A stretch of 38,315 nt of DNA from Mesorhizobium sp. LSJC280B00. Its GTDB lineage: Bacteria > Pseudomonadota > Alphaproteobacteria > Rhizobiales > Rhizobiaceae. The stretch lies in contig NZ_AYVL01000012.1 in assembly GCF_000502835.1 (NCBI RefSeq), positions 8,171 through 46,485 of the forward strand, read 5' to 3'. Below are positions 16,580 to 24,728 of this stretch, piece by piece. Made by a program: the position numbers and the translations under genes. The first letter of the stretch is position 1. Each line of letters begins with the position of its first letter. The notes under the pieces are model-generated. The model had not been told where the DNA came from. It ran no database searches and saw nothing but the letters and a program-made list of their open reading frames with translations.

Positions 16580-17491
16580 ATGTCCCTTCGCCATTTCACC
16601 GATCTTTCCGCCGTTTCCGAAGGCGATCTGCGCTTCATGCTCGACGACGCAGCGGTGCGAAAGGCAAGGCTCAAGGCCGGCGAACGCAGCAAGCCGCTCG
16701 AAGGCAAGGTGCTGGCGATGATCTTCGACAAGCCGTCGACGCGCACGCGCGTGTCGTTCGACGTCGGTATGCGGCAGTTGGGTGGCGAGACGATCATGCT
16801 GACCGGCACCGAGATGCAGCTTGGCCGCTCGGAGACCATTGCCGACACGGCCAAGGTGCTGTCGCGCTATGTCGATGCCATCATGATCCGCACCACCTCG
16901 CATGACCGGCTGCTGGAACTGACGGAAAACGCTACGGTCCCCGTCATCAACGGGCTGACCGACGAGACCCATCCCTGCCAGCTGATGGCCGACATCATGA
17001 CCTTCGAAGAGCACCGCGGTCCGGTGGCCGGTAAAACGATCGCCTGGACCGGCGACGGCAACAACGTGCTGCATTCGCTGCTGGAGGCATCCGCGCGGTT
17101 CCATTTCAAGCTGAACGTCGCCGTGCCCGAGGGCAGCGAACCGGCCCAGAAGCATGTCGACTGGTCGAAAGCCAATGGCGGCAAGCTGAAATTCAGCCGT
17201 TCGCCCGAGGAGGCCGTTCACGAGGCCGACTGCATCGTCACCGACTGCTGGGTGTCGATGGGCCAGGAGCACCGTGCCCGCGGCCACAATGTCTTCCTGC
17301 CCTATCAGGTCAATGCGGCACTGATGGCGAAAGCCAAGCCGGACGCGCTGTTCATGCACTGTCTACCGGCGCATCGCGGTGAGGAGGTTACCGACGAGGT
17401 CATCGACGGTCCGCATTCGGTGGTGTTCGATGAGGCCGAGAACCGGCTCCATGCCCAGAAGGCGGTCTTGGCCTGGTGCCTGGGCGCTTGA
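16580..17491 (+). CDS. argF: Ornithine carbamoyltransferase
   Basis: Joins ornithine and carbamoyl phosphate to citrulline. 303 aa, normal length. The carbamoyl-phosphate site is [12 protein letters not shown] near residues 50-61; HPCQ near 133 and the ornithine-site [12 protein letters not shown] near 258-269 are intact. Second gene of the argDF operon. Oddly, its last 15 nt, including the TGA, are followed by four degenerate direct copies. Confidence 0.96.
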   Translation: MSLRHFTDLSAVSEGDLRFMLDDAAVRKARLKAGERSKPLEGKVLAMIFDKPSTRTRVSFDVGMRQLGGETIMLTGTEMQLGRSETIADTAKVLSRYVDAIMIRTTSHDRLLELTENATVPVINGLTDETHPCQLMADIMTFEEHRGPVAGKTIAWTGDGNNVLHSLLEASARFHFKLNVAVPEGSEPAQKHVDWSKANGGKLKFSRSPEEAVHEADCIVTDCWVSMGQEHRARGHNVFLPYQVNAALMAKAKPDALFMHCLPAHRGEEVTDEVIDGPHSVVFDEAENRLHAQKAVLAWCLGA

Positions 17492-17551
17492 TACGAGCCG
17501 CGGTGATCCGGGCCGGCCTGATCTGCGCCGCCTTGATCTGGGCCGCCTTGA
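17477..17551 (+). repeat. Five 15-bp units repeating the end of argF
   Basis: The last 15 nt of argF (17477-17491) are followed by four degenerate copies at 17492, 17507, 17522 and 17537, each ending in TGA. Because 15 is a multiple of 3, all five TGA codons are in the argF frame. The last two copies differ at one position; the earlier ones have drifted. Confidence 0.75.
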
Positions 17552-17653
17552 TCCGGGAGTTGGTGGTGCCTATCTCAGGCGCATCACGCAAATCGAGCGC
17601 GTCTCGTCGCATGCGCCCCGGAGGGCGGCATCGCCGCGCCCCGGAGCTTTGTC

Positions 17654-18664
17654 ATGTTGGAAACTCATCAATTGGCTGAACATAAACCCAAGCTCGGCGA
17701 ATTCGGCTACGCCGGCGACGACCATGTCGTGCCGTTCGAGGTCGGCCCGCTCGACGTGCGCGGTCGCACCGTCCAGCTCGGGCCGATGCTCGATGCTATT
17801 CTCAGCCGCCACGACTATCCCGAGCCGGTCGCCCGGCTCCTGGCTGAAGCCTGTGTGTTGACGGTATTGCTCGGAACTTCGCTGAAGTTCGAGGGCAAGT
17901 TCATTCTGCAGACCCGCACCGACGGGCCGGTCGACATGCTGGTCGCGGATTTCTCCACGCCGCACGCGCTGCGCGCTTATGCCCGCTTCGATGCCGACCG
18001 GCTGCAGGCTTTGACTTCTGCCGGCGAGACGTCACCGCAGACGCTGCTCGGCAGCGGCGTCCTGGCGCTGACCATCGACCAGGGCGCTCACACACAACGC
18101 TACCAGGGCATCGTCCAGCTCGACGGCGTCACACTGGAAGATGCCGCACGCACTTATTTCCGCCAGTCGGAGCAGATTCCGACCGACCTCCGGCTTTCGG
18201 TTGCCAAGCTTCTGACGCCCGGCGTCGGCGGTGCCCGCGAGCAATGGCGGGCCGGTGGCCTGCTGGCACAATTCCTGCCGCAGTCGGCGGAGCGCATGCG
18301 CGTACCCGACCTTCCCGGTGGCGACGGCGATCCGCGTGAGGAAATCCACGACCCGACCGACAATTCCTGGCAGGAGCTGCTGGCGCTGGTTGGTACTATT
18401 GAACCGACCGAGCTGATCGATCCGACGATCGGCGCCGAACGGCTGCTTTACCGGCTTTTCCACGAGCATGGCGTCCGCGTGTTCGGCGGGGTGCCGGTCG
18501 CCGACCAGTGCTCATGCTCGAGGGAGAAGATCCACGGCATCCTCGAAGGCTTTTCCGCCGAGGAGATCAGGGACAGCACCGAGGATGGCAGCATTCACGT
18601 CGCCTGCGAATTCTGCTCGAAGCAATATGACTTCGACCCGGCGGAGTTTGCAGCGGCCGGATGA
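17654..18664 (+). CDS. hslO: Hsp33 redox-regulated chaperone
   Basis: A holdase chaperone switched on by oxidation that protects unfolded cytoplasmic proteins. 336 aa, longer than the E. coli protein, as is usual in alphaproteobacteria. The redox zinc centre near the C-terminus is intact: Cys286 and Cys288 (CSC) and Cys318 and Cys321 (CEFC). ATG at 17654 with GGAG 7 nt ahead. Convergent with apaG after a 6-nt gap; placement beside argF and apaG is familiar from rhizobia. Confidence 0.95.
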   Translation: MLETHQLAEHKPKLGEFGYAGDDHVVPFEVGPLDVRGRTVQLGPMLDAILSRHDYPEPVARLLAEACVLTVLLGTSLKFEGKFILQTRTDGPVDMLVADFSTPHALRAYARFDADRLQALTSAGETSPQTLLGSGVLALTIDQGAHTQRYQGIVQLDGVTLEDAARTYFRQSEQIPTDLRLSVAKLLTPGVGGAREQWRAGGLLAQFLPQSAERMRVPDLPGGDGDPREEIHDPTDNSWQELLALVGTIEPTELIDPTIGAERLLYRLFHEHGVRVFGGVPVADQCSCSREKIHGILEGFSAEEIRDSTEDGSIHVACEFCSKQYDFDPAEFAAAG

Positions 18665-18670
18665 CGGCCG

Positions 18671-19063
18671 TCAATTGACGGTGCGCCGCATTCCCGGCAA
18701 GTCGAGCGAGAAGGCGGGGATGGCGACGTCGAACGTCTCGCCCCGCTTGTTGCGCATGGTGTAGTGCCCGACCATGATGCCGGACGGCGTCGAGAGCGGG
18801 CATCCAGACGTATACTGATAGCTGTCGCCGGGGTTGAGTCCGGGTTGCTCGCCGACGACCCCGGGGCCGCGCACTTCCTCGACCTTGCCGGTGCCGTCGG
18901 TAATGTGCCAGTAGCGCGACAGAAGCTGCACGAACTCATCCGACTGATTGTCGATGGTCACCTGATATCCCCAGACATAGCGGTTTTGCGGCGGGTCGGA
19001 GTGATCCTCCAGATAGAACGGCCTGACCTGCACTTCGATGTTGCGGGTGACGGCGCTGTACAT
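18671..19063 (-). CDS. apaG: ApaG domain protein
   Basis: A small fibronectin-type-III-like protein, about 130 aa, the family's usual size. Visible family features are the early strand [19 protein letters not shown], the segment [20 protein letters not shown] near residue 70, and the C-terminal [13 protein letters not shown]. It is linked in enterobacteria to Co2+/Mg2+ handling and Ap4A metabolism, but its biochemical job is not settled. The internal ATG at 19063 is preferred over 19075 because GGAG lies 6 nt before it. Confidence 0.92.
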   Translation of the reverse strand: MYSAVTRNIEVQVRPFYLEDHSDPPQNRYVWGYQVTIDNQSDEFVQLLSRYWHITDGTGKVEEVRGPGVVGEQPGLNPGDSYQYTSGCPLSTPSGIMVGHYTMRNKRGETFDVAIPAFSLDLPGMRRTVN

Positions 19064-19168
19064 AAACTGCTCCAAAGCAATGTAGATGGAACTTCGACGC
19101 TCAGCGCAGTTTGATCAACGATGCGCGTCATCTCCTTGCCCGACTCGAGCGCAGGTGCCGAAAAACAA

Positions 19169-19191
19169 TGTCATTTAAGTGACACATGACA
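19169..19191. promoter_or_regulatory. TGTCA-N6-TGACA dyad plus third half-site
   Basis: TGTCA (19169-19173) and TGACA (19180-19184) are inverted copies, and TGACA recurs at 19187-19191. It lies in the 226-nt gap between divergent apaG and the glycosyltransferase gene, about 100 bp from each start. Candidate operator only. The spacing does not fit the 11-bp direct-repeat Pho box. Confidence 0.3.
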
Positions 19192-19289
19192 ATGATGGTG
19201 TGCAGGCTTGTGCCGGGCGACTCAGCGTTCTGTCGAATTGTTGAAAACGGCCGTCATGCGGCCGGCACTTCTGGAGTGACCAGATCTCG

Positions 19290-20444
19290 ATGGAACCGAC
19301 ATTCGCAGCCGCCCTCCTTTCCATAGCCCTCCTTCTTTCAAATCTCGCCAGCATCCTGTTAGCTTCGCTGAAGCTGAAGCGACCAGGCAGGATCGCACCG
19401 CCCGCGGCCAACGCGCCGCCGGTATCGATCGTCATCCCGGCGCGCGGCGTCGAGCCGTTTGCCGAAGAGACGCTGGAGCGCGCCTTCTCACTCGACTGGC
19501 CGCGCTACGAACTCATCTTCTGCGTTGCCCATGCCGACGACCCGGTGGTCAAGCCGATCACCGCCGCAATGGCGCGCTTTCCAGCTATTCGCGCCCGTCT
19601 TCTAGTCGGTGACGACCGCATCAGCGGCAATCCAAAACTCAACAATTGCGTGAAGGGTTGGGAAGCGGCGCATTATAGCTGGGTCATCCTTGCCGATTCC
19701 AACGTGCTTATGCCGAGCGACTACGTCCAGCACCTGATGGCGGCGTGGCGGCACGACACCGGCCTCGTCTGCTCGACGCCGATCGGCTCGCGGCCGGACG
19801 GCTTCTGGGGGGAGGTCGAATGCGCCTTTCTCAACACGCTGCAGGCACGCTGGCAGTACGCCGGAGAGGCGCTCGGCCTCGGCTTCGCGCAGGGCAAGAG
19901 CATGTTGTGGAATAAGCCGATGCTCGACGCCAATGGCGGCATCTGCGCGCTTGCTGCCGAGATCGCCGAAGACGCCGCCGCGACCAAGCTGGTCAACGGG
20001 TTCGGACTGCGGGTCAATCTTGTCGCCTCGCCCTTCGAACAGCCGCTCGGCCGGCGCACGTTTGGCGAGATCTGGTCGCGGCAGGCGCGCTGGGCGCGGC
20101 TGCGCCGCGTCACCTTCGCGCTGTTCTTCGCCCCCGAGATCCTGATCGGCGCAGCGCCGCCGCTGGTGCTTGCGCTGATCGCGGCGGCTGACGCCGGCGT
20201 CAGCCTGCCGGCAACCGCCATCGCCGTGCTGGTCGCGGCCTACCTGCCGGAATGCGCCTTGGCCTCGGCCAAGGGATGGCACCTGTCGCTGCGCACCATC
20301 CTGGCGATGATGGCGCGAGACCTGATGCTTCCCGCCATTTGGGCGCGCGGATGGCTGAGCGGCGCCGTCGACTGGCGCGGCAATGTGATGACTATCCAGA
20401 CCAAGCCCGTCGCGGAGCTGGAAGAGACCCCGTCCGGCGCCTGA
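19290..20444 (+). CDS. GT21-type (ceramide glucosyltransferase-like) lipid glycosyltransferase
   Basis: A 384-aa membrane glycosyltransferase. An N-terminal membrane anchor (about 5-28) leads to a GT-A domain with PVSIVIPARG at residue 45, the DxD-like VILADSNVLMPSDYV near 132, an acidic EDAAATKLV near 228 and the (Q/R)xxRW-type motif RQARWARLRR near 265. Two or three C-terminal membrane helices follow. The pattern matches GT21, which in rhizobia and Agrobacterium includes enzymes putting sugars on ceramide or diacylglycerol; I recall that some are made under phosphate limitation, but nothing here proves the acceptor. Single gene, divergent from apaG. Confidence 0.8.
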   Translation: MEPTFAAALLSIALLLSNLASILLASLKLKRPGRIAPPAANAPPVSIVIPARGVEPFAEETLERAFSLDWPRYELIFCVAHADDPVVKPITAAMARFPAIRARLLVGDDRISGNPKLNNCVKGWEAAHYSWVILADSNVLMPSDYVQHLMAAWRHDTGLVCSTPIGSRPDGFWGEVECAFLNTLQARWQYAGEALGLGFAQGKSMLWNKPMLDANGGICALAAEIAEDAAATKLVNGFGLRVNLVASPFEQPLGRRTFGEIWSRQARWARLRRVTFALFFAPEILIGAAPPLVLALIAAADAGVSLPATAIAVLVAAYLPECALASAKGWHLSLRTILAMMARDLMLPAIWARGWLSGAVDWRGNVMTIQTKPVAELEETPSGA

Positions 20445-20480
20445 TCGGCGCGTCCCCGCTCGCCTCTATTCGGCCAGCCC

Positions 20481-21671
20481 TTATCCGGCAACTCTCAGTG
20501 CCTGCTCGATGTCTTCGAGCAGGTCGTCGGCGTCCTCAAGGCCAACTGACAGCCTGAGCGTTCCCGGTCCGATGCCGAGCTCGGCGCGGGCCTCATCGGT
20601 CAAGTTCTTGTGCGTCGTCGTCGCCGGATGGGTGATCAGGCTCTTGGCGTCGCCGAGATTGTTGGAAATCAGCACGACGTCGAGTGCGTTCTGGAAGGCA
20701 AAGGCCGCCTGCTTGCCGCCCTTCACATCGAGGCAAATCAGCGTCGAGCCACCCGACATCTGCTTCTTGACCACCGCCGCTTGCGGGTGGTCGGCACGGC
20801 CAGGATAGATGACACGGGCGATTTGCGGGCGCTCGGCGAGGAAATCCGCGATGCGGCCGGCACTTTCCGTTTGCTGGCGTACGCGTAGCGGCAGCGTCTC
20901 CAGGCCTTTCAGCAGCGTCCAGGCATTGAAGGGCGAGAGGCTTGGGCCGGTGTGGCGGAAATAGTCATGCAGGTTCTCGTCGATCCATTTCTTGTCCGAC
21001 AGAACGATGCCGCCAAGACAGCGCCCCTGGCCGTCAATATGCTTCGTGGCCGAATAGACGACGATGTGGGCGCCGAGCTGCAGGGGTTTCTGCTGCAAGG
21101 GCGTAGCGAAGACATTGTCGACGATCAGCCTGGCGCCGATCGAATTGGCAAGTGCCGCGACGGCGGCGATGTCGATCACCTCCAGCGTCGGATTGGTCGG
21201 GCTTTCCAGAAAGAACAGTTTGGTGTTCGGCTTGACCGCCTTTTCCCAATTGGCGATGTCGGTGCCGTCGACCAGCGTTGCCTCAATGCCGTATTTCGGC
21301 GCCAGCGTCTCGACCACCCAGCGGCAGGAGCCGAACAGCGCGCGCGCCGCGACGATATGGTCGCCCGCCTTGGCGCTGCACAGCAGTGCTGCCGTCACCG
21401 CCGCCATGCCGGATGCCGTGGCGCGCGCGTCCTCGGCTCCTTCCAGCGCGCACATGCGTTTCTCAAACATGTCGACCGTCGGATTGGCATAGCGCGAATA
21501 GATGAAGCCCGGCTCCTCGCCCTTGAAGCGGGCCTCCGCCGCTTGCGCCGTCTCGTAGACATAGCCTTGGGTGAGATACATCGCCTCGGAGGTCTCGCCG
21601 AAGCCGGAACGCAGCGTCCCGGCATGCACGAGTGCGGTCTGAGGCTTCCAGTCGCGCTTCTTGGTCATCAT
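20481..21671 (-). CDS. metZ: O-succinylhomoserine sulfhydrylase
   Basis: Makes homocysteine from O-succinylhomoserine and sulfide, with PLP. About 396 aa. Cys/Met-metabolism PLP family: SRYANPTVDMFEKRM near residue 58, ESPTNP near 153, and the PLP lysine in VVYSATKHIDGQGR near 206. The frame stays open to 21737, but translation there would run into the leader; the adjacent ATGs at 21671 and 21668 are the credible starts. A SAM-II aptamer and an intrinsic terminator lie in its leader, so high SAM should shut it off. MetZ is preferred over cystathionine gamma-synthase because of that context and sequence style. Confidence 0.92.
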   Translation of the reverse strand: MMTKKRDWKPQTALVHAGTLRSGFGETSEAMYLTQGYVYETAQAAEARFKGEEPGFIYSRYANPTVDMFEKRMCALEGAEDARATASGMAAVTAALLCSAKAGDHIVAARALFGSCRWVVETLAPKYGIEATLVDGTDIANWEKAVKPNTKLFFLESPTNPTLEVIDIAAVAALANSIGARLIVDNVFATPLQQKPLQLGAHIVVYSATKHIDGQGRCLGGIVLSDKKWIDENLHDYFRHTGPSLSPFNAWTLLKGLETLPLRVRQQTESAGRIADFLAERPQIARVIYPGRADHPQAAVVKKQMSGGSTLICLDVKGGKQAAFAFQNALDVVLISNNLGDAKSLITHPATTTHKNLTDEARAELGIGPGTLRLSVGLEDADDLLEDIEQALRVAG

Positions 21672-21703
21672 TCCATCCAAACACCAAAATTGGTCCAAAC
21701 AAC

Positions 21704-21732
21704 AAAAAACCGGTCGCGAAAGTCGCAACCGG
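21704..21732 (-). terminator. Intrinsic terminator in the metZ leader (attenuator)
   Basis: Read on the minus strand: CCGGTTGCG, loop ACTTT, CGCGACCGG, then six T. The 9-bp stem is fully paired with one G-U. It lies 27 nt after the SAM-II aptamer and 33 nt before the metZ start, the arrangement of a transcription-attenuating riboswitch. Confidence 0.8.
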
Positions 21733-21758
21733 TCCATATGGCCTTGCGGCCCGACGGT

Positions 21759-21810
21759 CCTTTAGCGACTTGTTTAACGTGGCTGCAAGCCGACCGGCCA
21801 AATCACCACG
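21759..21810 (-). ncRNA. SAM-II riboswitch aptamer
   Basis: On the minus strand P1 is CGTGG with CCACG. The conserved single-stranded blocks appear in order: TGATTT after the 5' P1 strand, TTGCAG before the 3' P1 strand, TTAAAC after it, and GCTAAAGG at the end, which forms the pseudoknot with the first loop. This matches the SAM-II class, typical of alphaproteobacterial metA and metZ leaders. It senses S-adenosylmethionine. The variable loop is longer than in the structurally studied example. Confidence 0.9.
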
Positions 21811-21882
21811 GGATAACGAGCTTTAGACCCGCGCCACGCTTGCGTCAATTGCCGGCATGATTAAGAGGGTTGTACCAAGCAG

Positions 21883-23049
21883 GTGCCAAAGGCGTCCACG
21901 GTCGGACCTGCGACAGAACAAGACCTCGCCCGGCGTTCGAACGGAGCCAGACCCTTGCGGCAGACAGGCATTCTTCCCGATCAGGATATTTCCGCGCTGT
22001 TCCAGACGGGCGCGCTGAAATCGCCGCGCACGCTCGATTCCGATCAGATCCAGCCGGCCAGCCTTGACCTCAGGCTCGGCGACAAGGCCTGGCGGGTGCG
22101 TGCTTCCTTCTTGCCCGGCCCGGACTACAGGGTTGTCAACAAGCTCGACCGGCTGAAGCTGCACGAGATCAACCTCGCCGAAGGTGCCGTGCTGGAAACC
22201 GGCTGCGTCTACATCGTGCCGCTGCTCGAAAGCCTGGCGCTGCCCGCGCATATTTCCGCCTCGGCCAACCCGAAAAGCTCGACCGGACGGCTCGATATCT
22301 TCACCCGGGTAATGACCGACCGTGGCCACGAGTTCGACAAGATCGCCGCAGGCTATGAAGGTCCGCTCTATCTGGAGGTCAGCCCGCGCACTTTCCCGAT
22401 CGTCGTGCGCACCGGCTCGCGGCTGTCACAGATCAGGTTCCGCACCGGCAATGCGCTCTTGTCAGAAAGCGAGCTGCACGAGTTGCACCGCGCCGAGATG
22501 CTGGTCGCCACCGAACCACCCAACATCTCAGGCGGCGGCATCGCGCTGTCGATCGACCTCGACGGCGACAAGGATGGGCTTGTCGGCTATCGCGGCAAGC
22601 ACCACACCGGCCTGGTCGACGTCGACAAGCGCGCCGCGCAGGATGTCGTCGATTTCTGGGAGCCGCTCTACAAGAGCGGTGCCGGCGAGCTGGTGCTCGA
22701 TCCGGACGAATTCTATATTCTGGTGTCGCGCGAGGCGGTGCATGTGCCGCCAGTCTACGCCGCCGAAATGACGCCTTTCGACCCGCTGGTCGGCGAGTTC
22801 CGCGTCCATTATGCCGGTTTCTTCGACCCGGGTTTCGGCCATTCGGCGTCGGGCGGCACCGGCAGCCGGGCGGTGCTCGAGGTGCGCAGCCACGAAGTGC
22901 CGTTCATCCTCGATCACGGCCAGATCGTCGGACGGTTGGTCTACGAGCACATGCTGAAACGGCCGCAGGCGCTCTACGGCACAGATCTAGGCTCGAACTA
23001 TCAGGCGCAGGGCCTGAAACTGTCCAAGCATTTCCGCGTCGCCCGCTGA
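21883..23049 (+). CDS. dcd: 2'-Deoxycytidine 5'-triphosphate deaminase (double-domain)
   Basis: Deaminates dCTP to dUTP for thymidylate synthesis. Up to 388 aa, about twice the usual Dcd, as in the rhizobial form with two dUTPase-like folds. The first half has DQIQPASLDLRLGDKAW near residue 58 and SASANPKSSTGRLDIFTR near 126; a related second half follows (GELVLDPDEFYILVSREAV near 266). The start is unsure: the GTG at 21883 has no clear ribosome site, whereas a TTG at 21955 has GGAG 8 nt ahead and gives a protein beginning just before GILPDQDISALF, where homologues begin. Divergent from metZ. Confidence 0.88.
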   Translation: MPKASTVGPATEQDLARRSNGARPLRQTGILPDQDISALFQTGALKSPRTLDSDQIQPASLDLRLGDKAWRVRASFLPGPDYRVVNKLDRLKLHEINLAEGAVLETGCVYIVPLLESLALPAHISASANPKSSTGRLDIFTRVMTDRGHEFDKIAAGYEGPLYLEVSPRTFPIVVRTGSRLSQIRFRTGNALLSESELHELHRAEMLVATEPPNISGGGIALSIDLDGDKDGLVGYRGKHHTGLVDVDKRAAQDVVDFWEPLYKSGAGELVLDPDEFYILVSREAVHVPPVYAAEMTPFDPLVGEFRVHYAGFFDPGFGHSASGGTGSRAVLEVRSHEVPFILDHGQIVGRLVYEHMLKRPQALYGTDLGSNYQAQGLKLSKHFRVAR

Positions 23050-23065
23050 TCTTGTTCGCAGGCCA

Positions 23066-23518
23066 TCAGCCGCGAAACAGATATTCTTTCGCGGCGCCAA
23101 GGCAGCCATGAAACTGACCGACAAAGAGCAGTTCTCGCACTGCCAATCGCTTCTTCCCCCAAAAACCTCTGGTTTGCTTCTCGTCGTCAAGTGAGGCGCT
23201 TGAGCTGGACTGCAAGGGGAACAACTGCTTGCCGAGACATCCCAGCACATGGGCTCTGGCGGAGTCGATACCGCAGGCTCTGCCATTGTCGTTCAGTCTG
23301 TCAGCGCGGAGTGCGGACGTCATGCGATCCGCGTTGCGCATCAGAAAGCTCACTTGCGATTTCGAATAGCCGGTGGCCAGAAGCCGGTCAGTCATCGACA
23401 TTCGGGCTTCGCGATAGGATCTTGCGCTGCATTGTCCGGCGCTGTAAGCCGCTGGGGAGAAATAGGCGAGGAACAGGACTAAACTTACGAACACAGTGCC
23501 AATCCGCAGGCCGTTCAT
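23066..23518 (-). CDS. Small secreted four-cysteine protein, function unknown
   Basis: 150 aa with a clear Sec signal peptide (hydrophobic 6-24, probable cleavage after AAYSA). The mature part has four cysteines (30, 82, 94, 139), enough for two disulfides, a basic amphipathic middle region and no family I recognise. It lies on the opposite strand between dcd (16-nt gap) and gguC (27-nt gap upstream of the gguC stop), and could be the last gene read from the sugar operon only if transcription passed through gguC in the other order, which it does not: it is upstream of nothing. The ribosome site is weak. A real gene by coding bias and signal peptide, but identity unknown. Confidence 0.6.
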   Translation of the reverse strand: MNGLRIGTVFVSLVLFLAYFSPAAYSAGQCSARSYREARMSMTDRLLATGYSKSQVSFLMRNADRMTSALRADRLNDNGRACGIDSARAHVLGCLGKQLFPLQSSSSASLDDEKQTRGFWGKKRLAVRELLFVGQFHGCLGAAKEYLFRG

Positions 23519-23545
23519 TTCTCGCCCCTGAATTATGTCACCAGT

Positions 23546-24538
23546 TTACAACGCCTTCACCGCCACCTTCACCGGCTGCTCGATTTCAAGCGGGTTGCGC
23601 AGAGGCAGGCCGAAATCCTGCGCCTCGATTTCGAATACGTCACCGGCCTCGGTCCTGATGCCGTCGGCGAAGGACAGCGTCGCCGTGCCGAACATGTGTA
23701 CATGCACGTCACCCGGCTGGCGGAAGGCCGAGTATTTGAAGTGATGATGCTCGAGATTGCCAATGGTGTGCGACATGTTCGCCTCGCCCGACAGGAACGG
23801 CTTTTCCCAAAGCAGCTTGCCGTCGCGTAGGATGCGTGAAGCGCCGCGGATGTCGGACGGCAGGTCGCCGATCAGGATCTCCGGGCCGAACGAAGCGTTG
23901 CGCAGCTTGGAATGGGCGAGGAAGAGATAGTTCACACGCTCGGTGACGTGGTCGGAAAACTCGTTCGACAGGGTGAAGCCGACACGGAACGGGGCGCCGT
24001 CGTCGCCGATCACATAGATCCCGGCGATTTCCGGCTCCTCGCCGGCATCCTGGGCGAAGGCCGGCGACATAAGCGCCGCACCGGGCGCCACCGCCATGGT
24101 GCCGTTGCCCTTGTAGAACCATTCCGGCTGCACGCCGGTCTGGCCCTTCGCCGGCTTGCCGCCCTCAAGCCCCATGCGGAACATCTTCATGGAATCGGTC
24201 AGCTGTTCCTCGCCGTCCGTGCTGAGCTTCTTGTGCATGGAATCGCGGGTCGCGGCGGAGCCGAGATGCGTCAGCCCGGTACCGGTGAGATGGAGATGCG
24301 CCGGATCGGGATGGTTGATCGGCGACAGCAGCCGGCCCTTCTTGTAGGCTGCGTCGAGATCGACGGTTTCGCCGAAGCCCTTGCGCTCGATCAGGGCGAC
24401 AAGCCCGCTGCCGGTACGCGCGGCTTCCATCGCCAGCGAATAGACGCTGCGGGCGCCGTTGATGACGCGGGTCTTGCCGCCGCTGCGGGCAACGACGCGG
24501 ATCGTCTCGGCGTCGTCGAGGATTTGTGAGATCAGCAT
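23546..24538 (-). CDS. gguC: GguC family protein (fumarylacetoacetate-hydrolase-like, AraD1 type)
   Basis: 330 aa, a sugar-acid enzyme of the FAH-like fold; AraD1/GguC relatives dehydrate L-arabonate- or galactonate-type acids. Recognisable stretches are SPINHPDPAHLHLTGTGLTH near residue 72, GVQPEWFYKGNG near 135, and the metal-site-like EEPEIAGIYVIGDDG near 168 with ILIGDLP near 217. The true ATG is 24538, with GAGAGGG 6 nt ahead; the frame is open upstream but that part overlaps gguB and is not conserved. Last gene of chvE-gguABC, 190 nt after gguB. I see no separate gene or clear structure in that gap. Confidence 0.88.
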   Translation of the reverse strand: MLISQILDDAETIRVVARSGGKTRVINGARSVYSLAMEAARTGSGLVALIERKGFGETVDLDAAYKKGRLLSPINHPDPAHLHLTGTGLTHLGSAATRDSMHKKLSTDGEEQLTDSMKMFRMGLEGGKPAKGQTGVQPEWFYKGNGTMAVAPGAALMSPAFAQDAGEEPEIAGIYVIGDDGAPFRVGFTLSNEFSDHVTERVNYLFLAHSKLRNASFGPEILIGDLPSDIRGASRILRDGKLLWEKPFLSGEANMSHTIGNLEHHHFKYSAFRQPGDVHVHMFGTATLSFADGIRTEAGDVFEIEAQDFGLPLRNPLEIEQPVKVAVKAL

Positions 24539-24728
24539 GGTAACCCTCTCTGAATTGTGGGCTTGGCGTGCCTTTCTTGGCAAACCCTGCCCTGCGCGGC
24601 CCGGACCCTGTCCGCGCCTCGGTTGAAATTCTTCGTCCGGATTGCGCTCGCGGATCAGGTCCCTCGGGGGACTTCTTTGCGCCGCCCGGCAGCGCCGCGA
24701 TGTGACCCGTATGCCTCCTGGTTGCCTC

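Noticed and set aside
17476..17679. Small hydrophobic protein encoded after argF
   Set aside because: The Ile/Ala-rich translation is a by-product of the 15-bp repeat and has no ribosome site.
24539..24728. N-terminal extension of gguC or an extra gene between gguB and gguC
   Set aside because: The frame is open but the sequence is low in coding character, runs into gguB, and a good ribosome site precedes the ATG at 24538.
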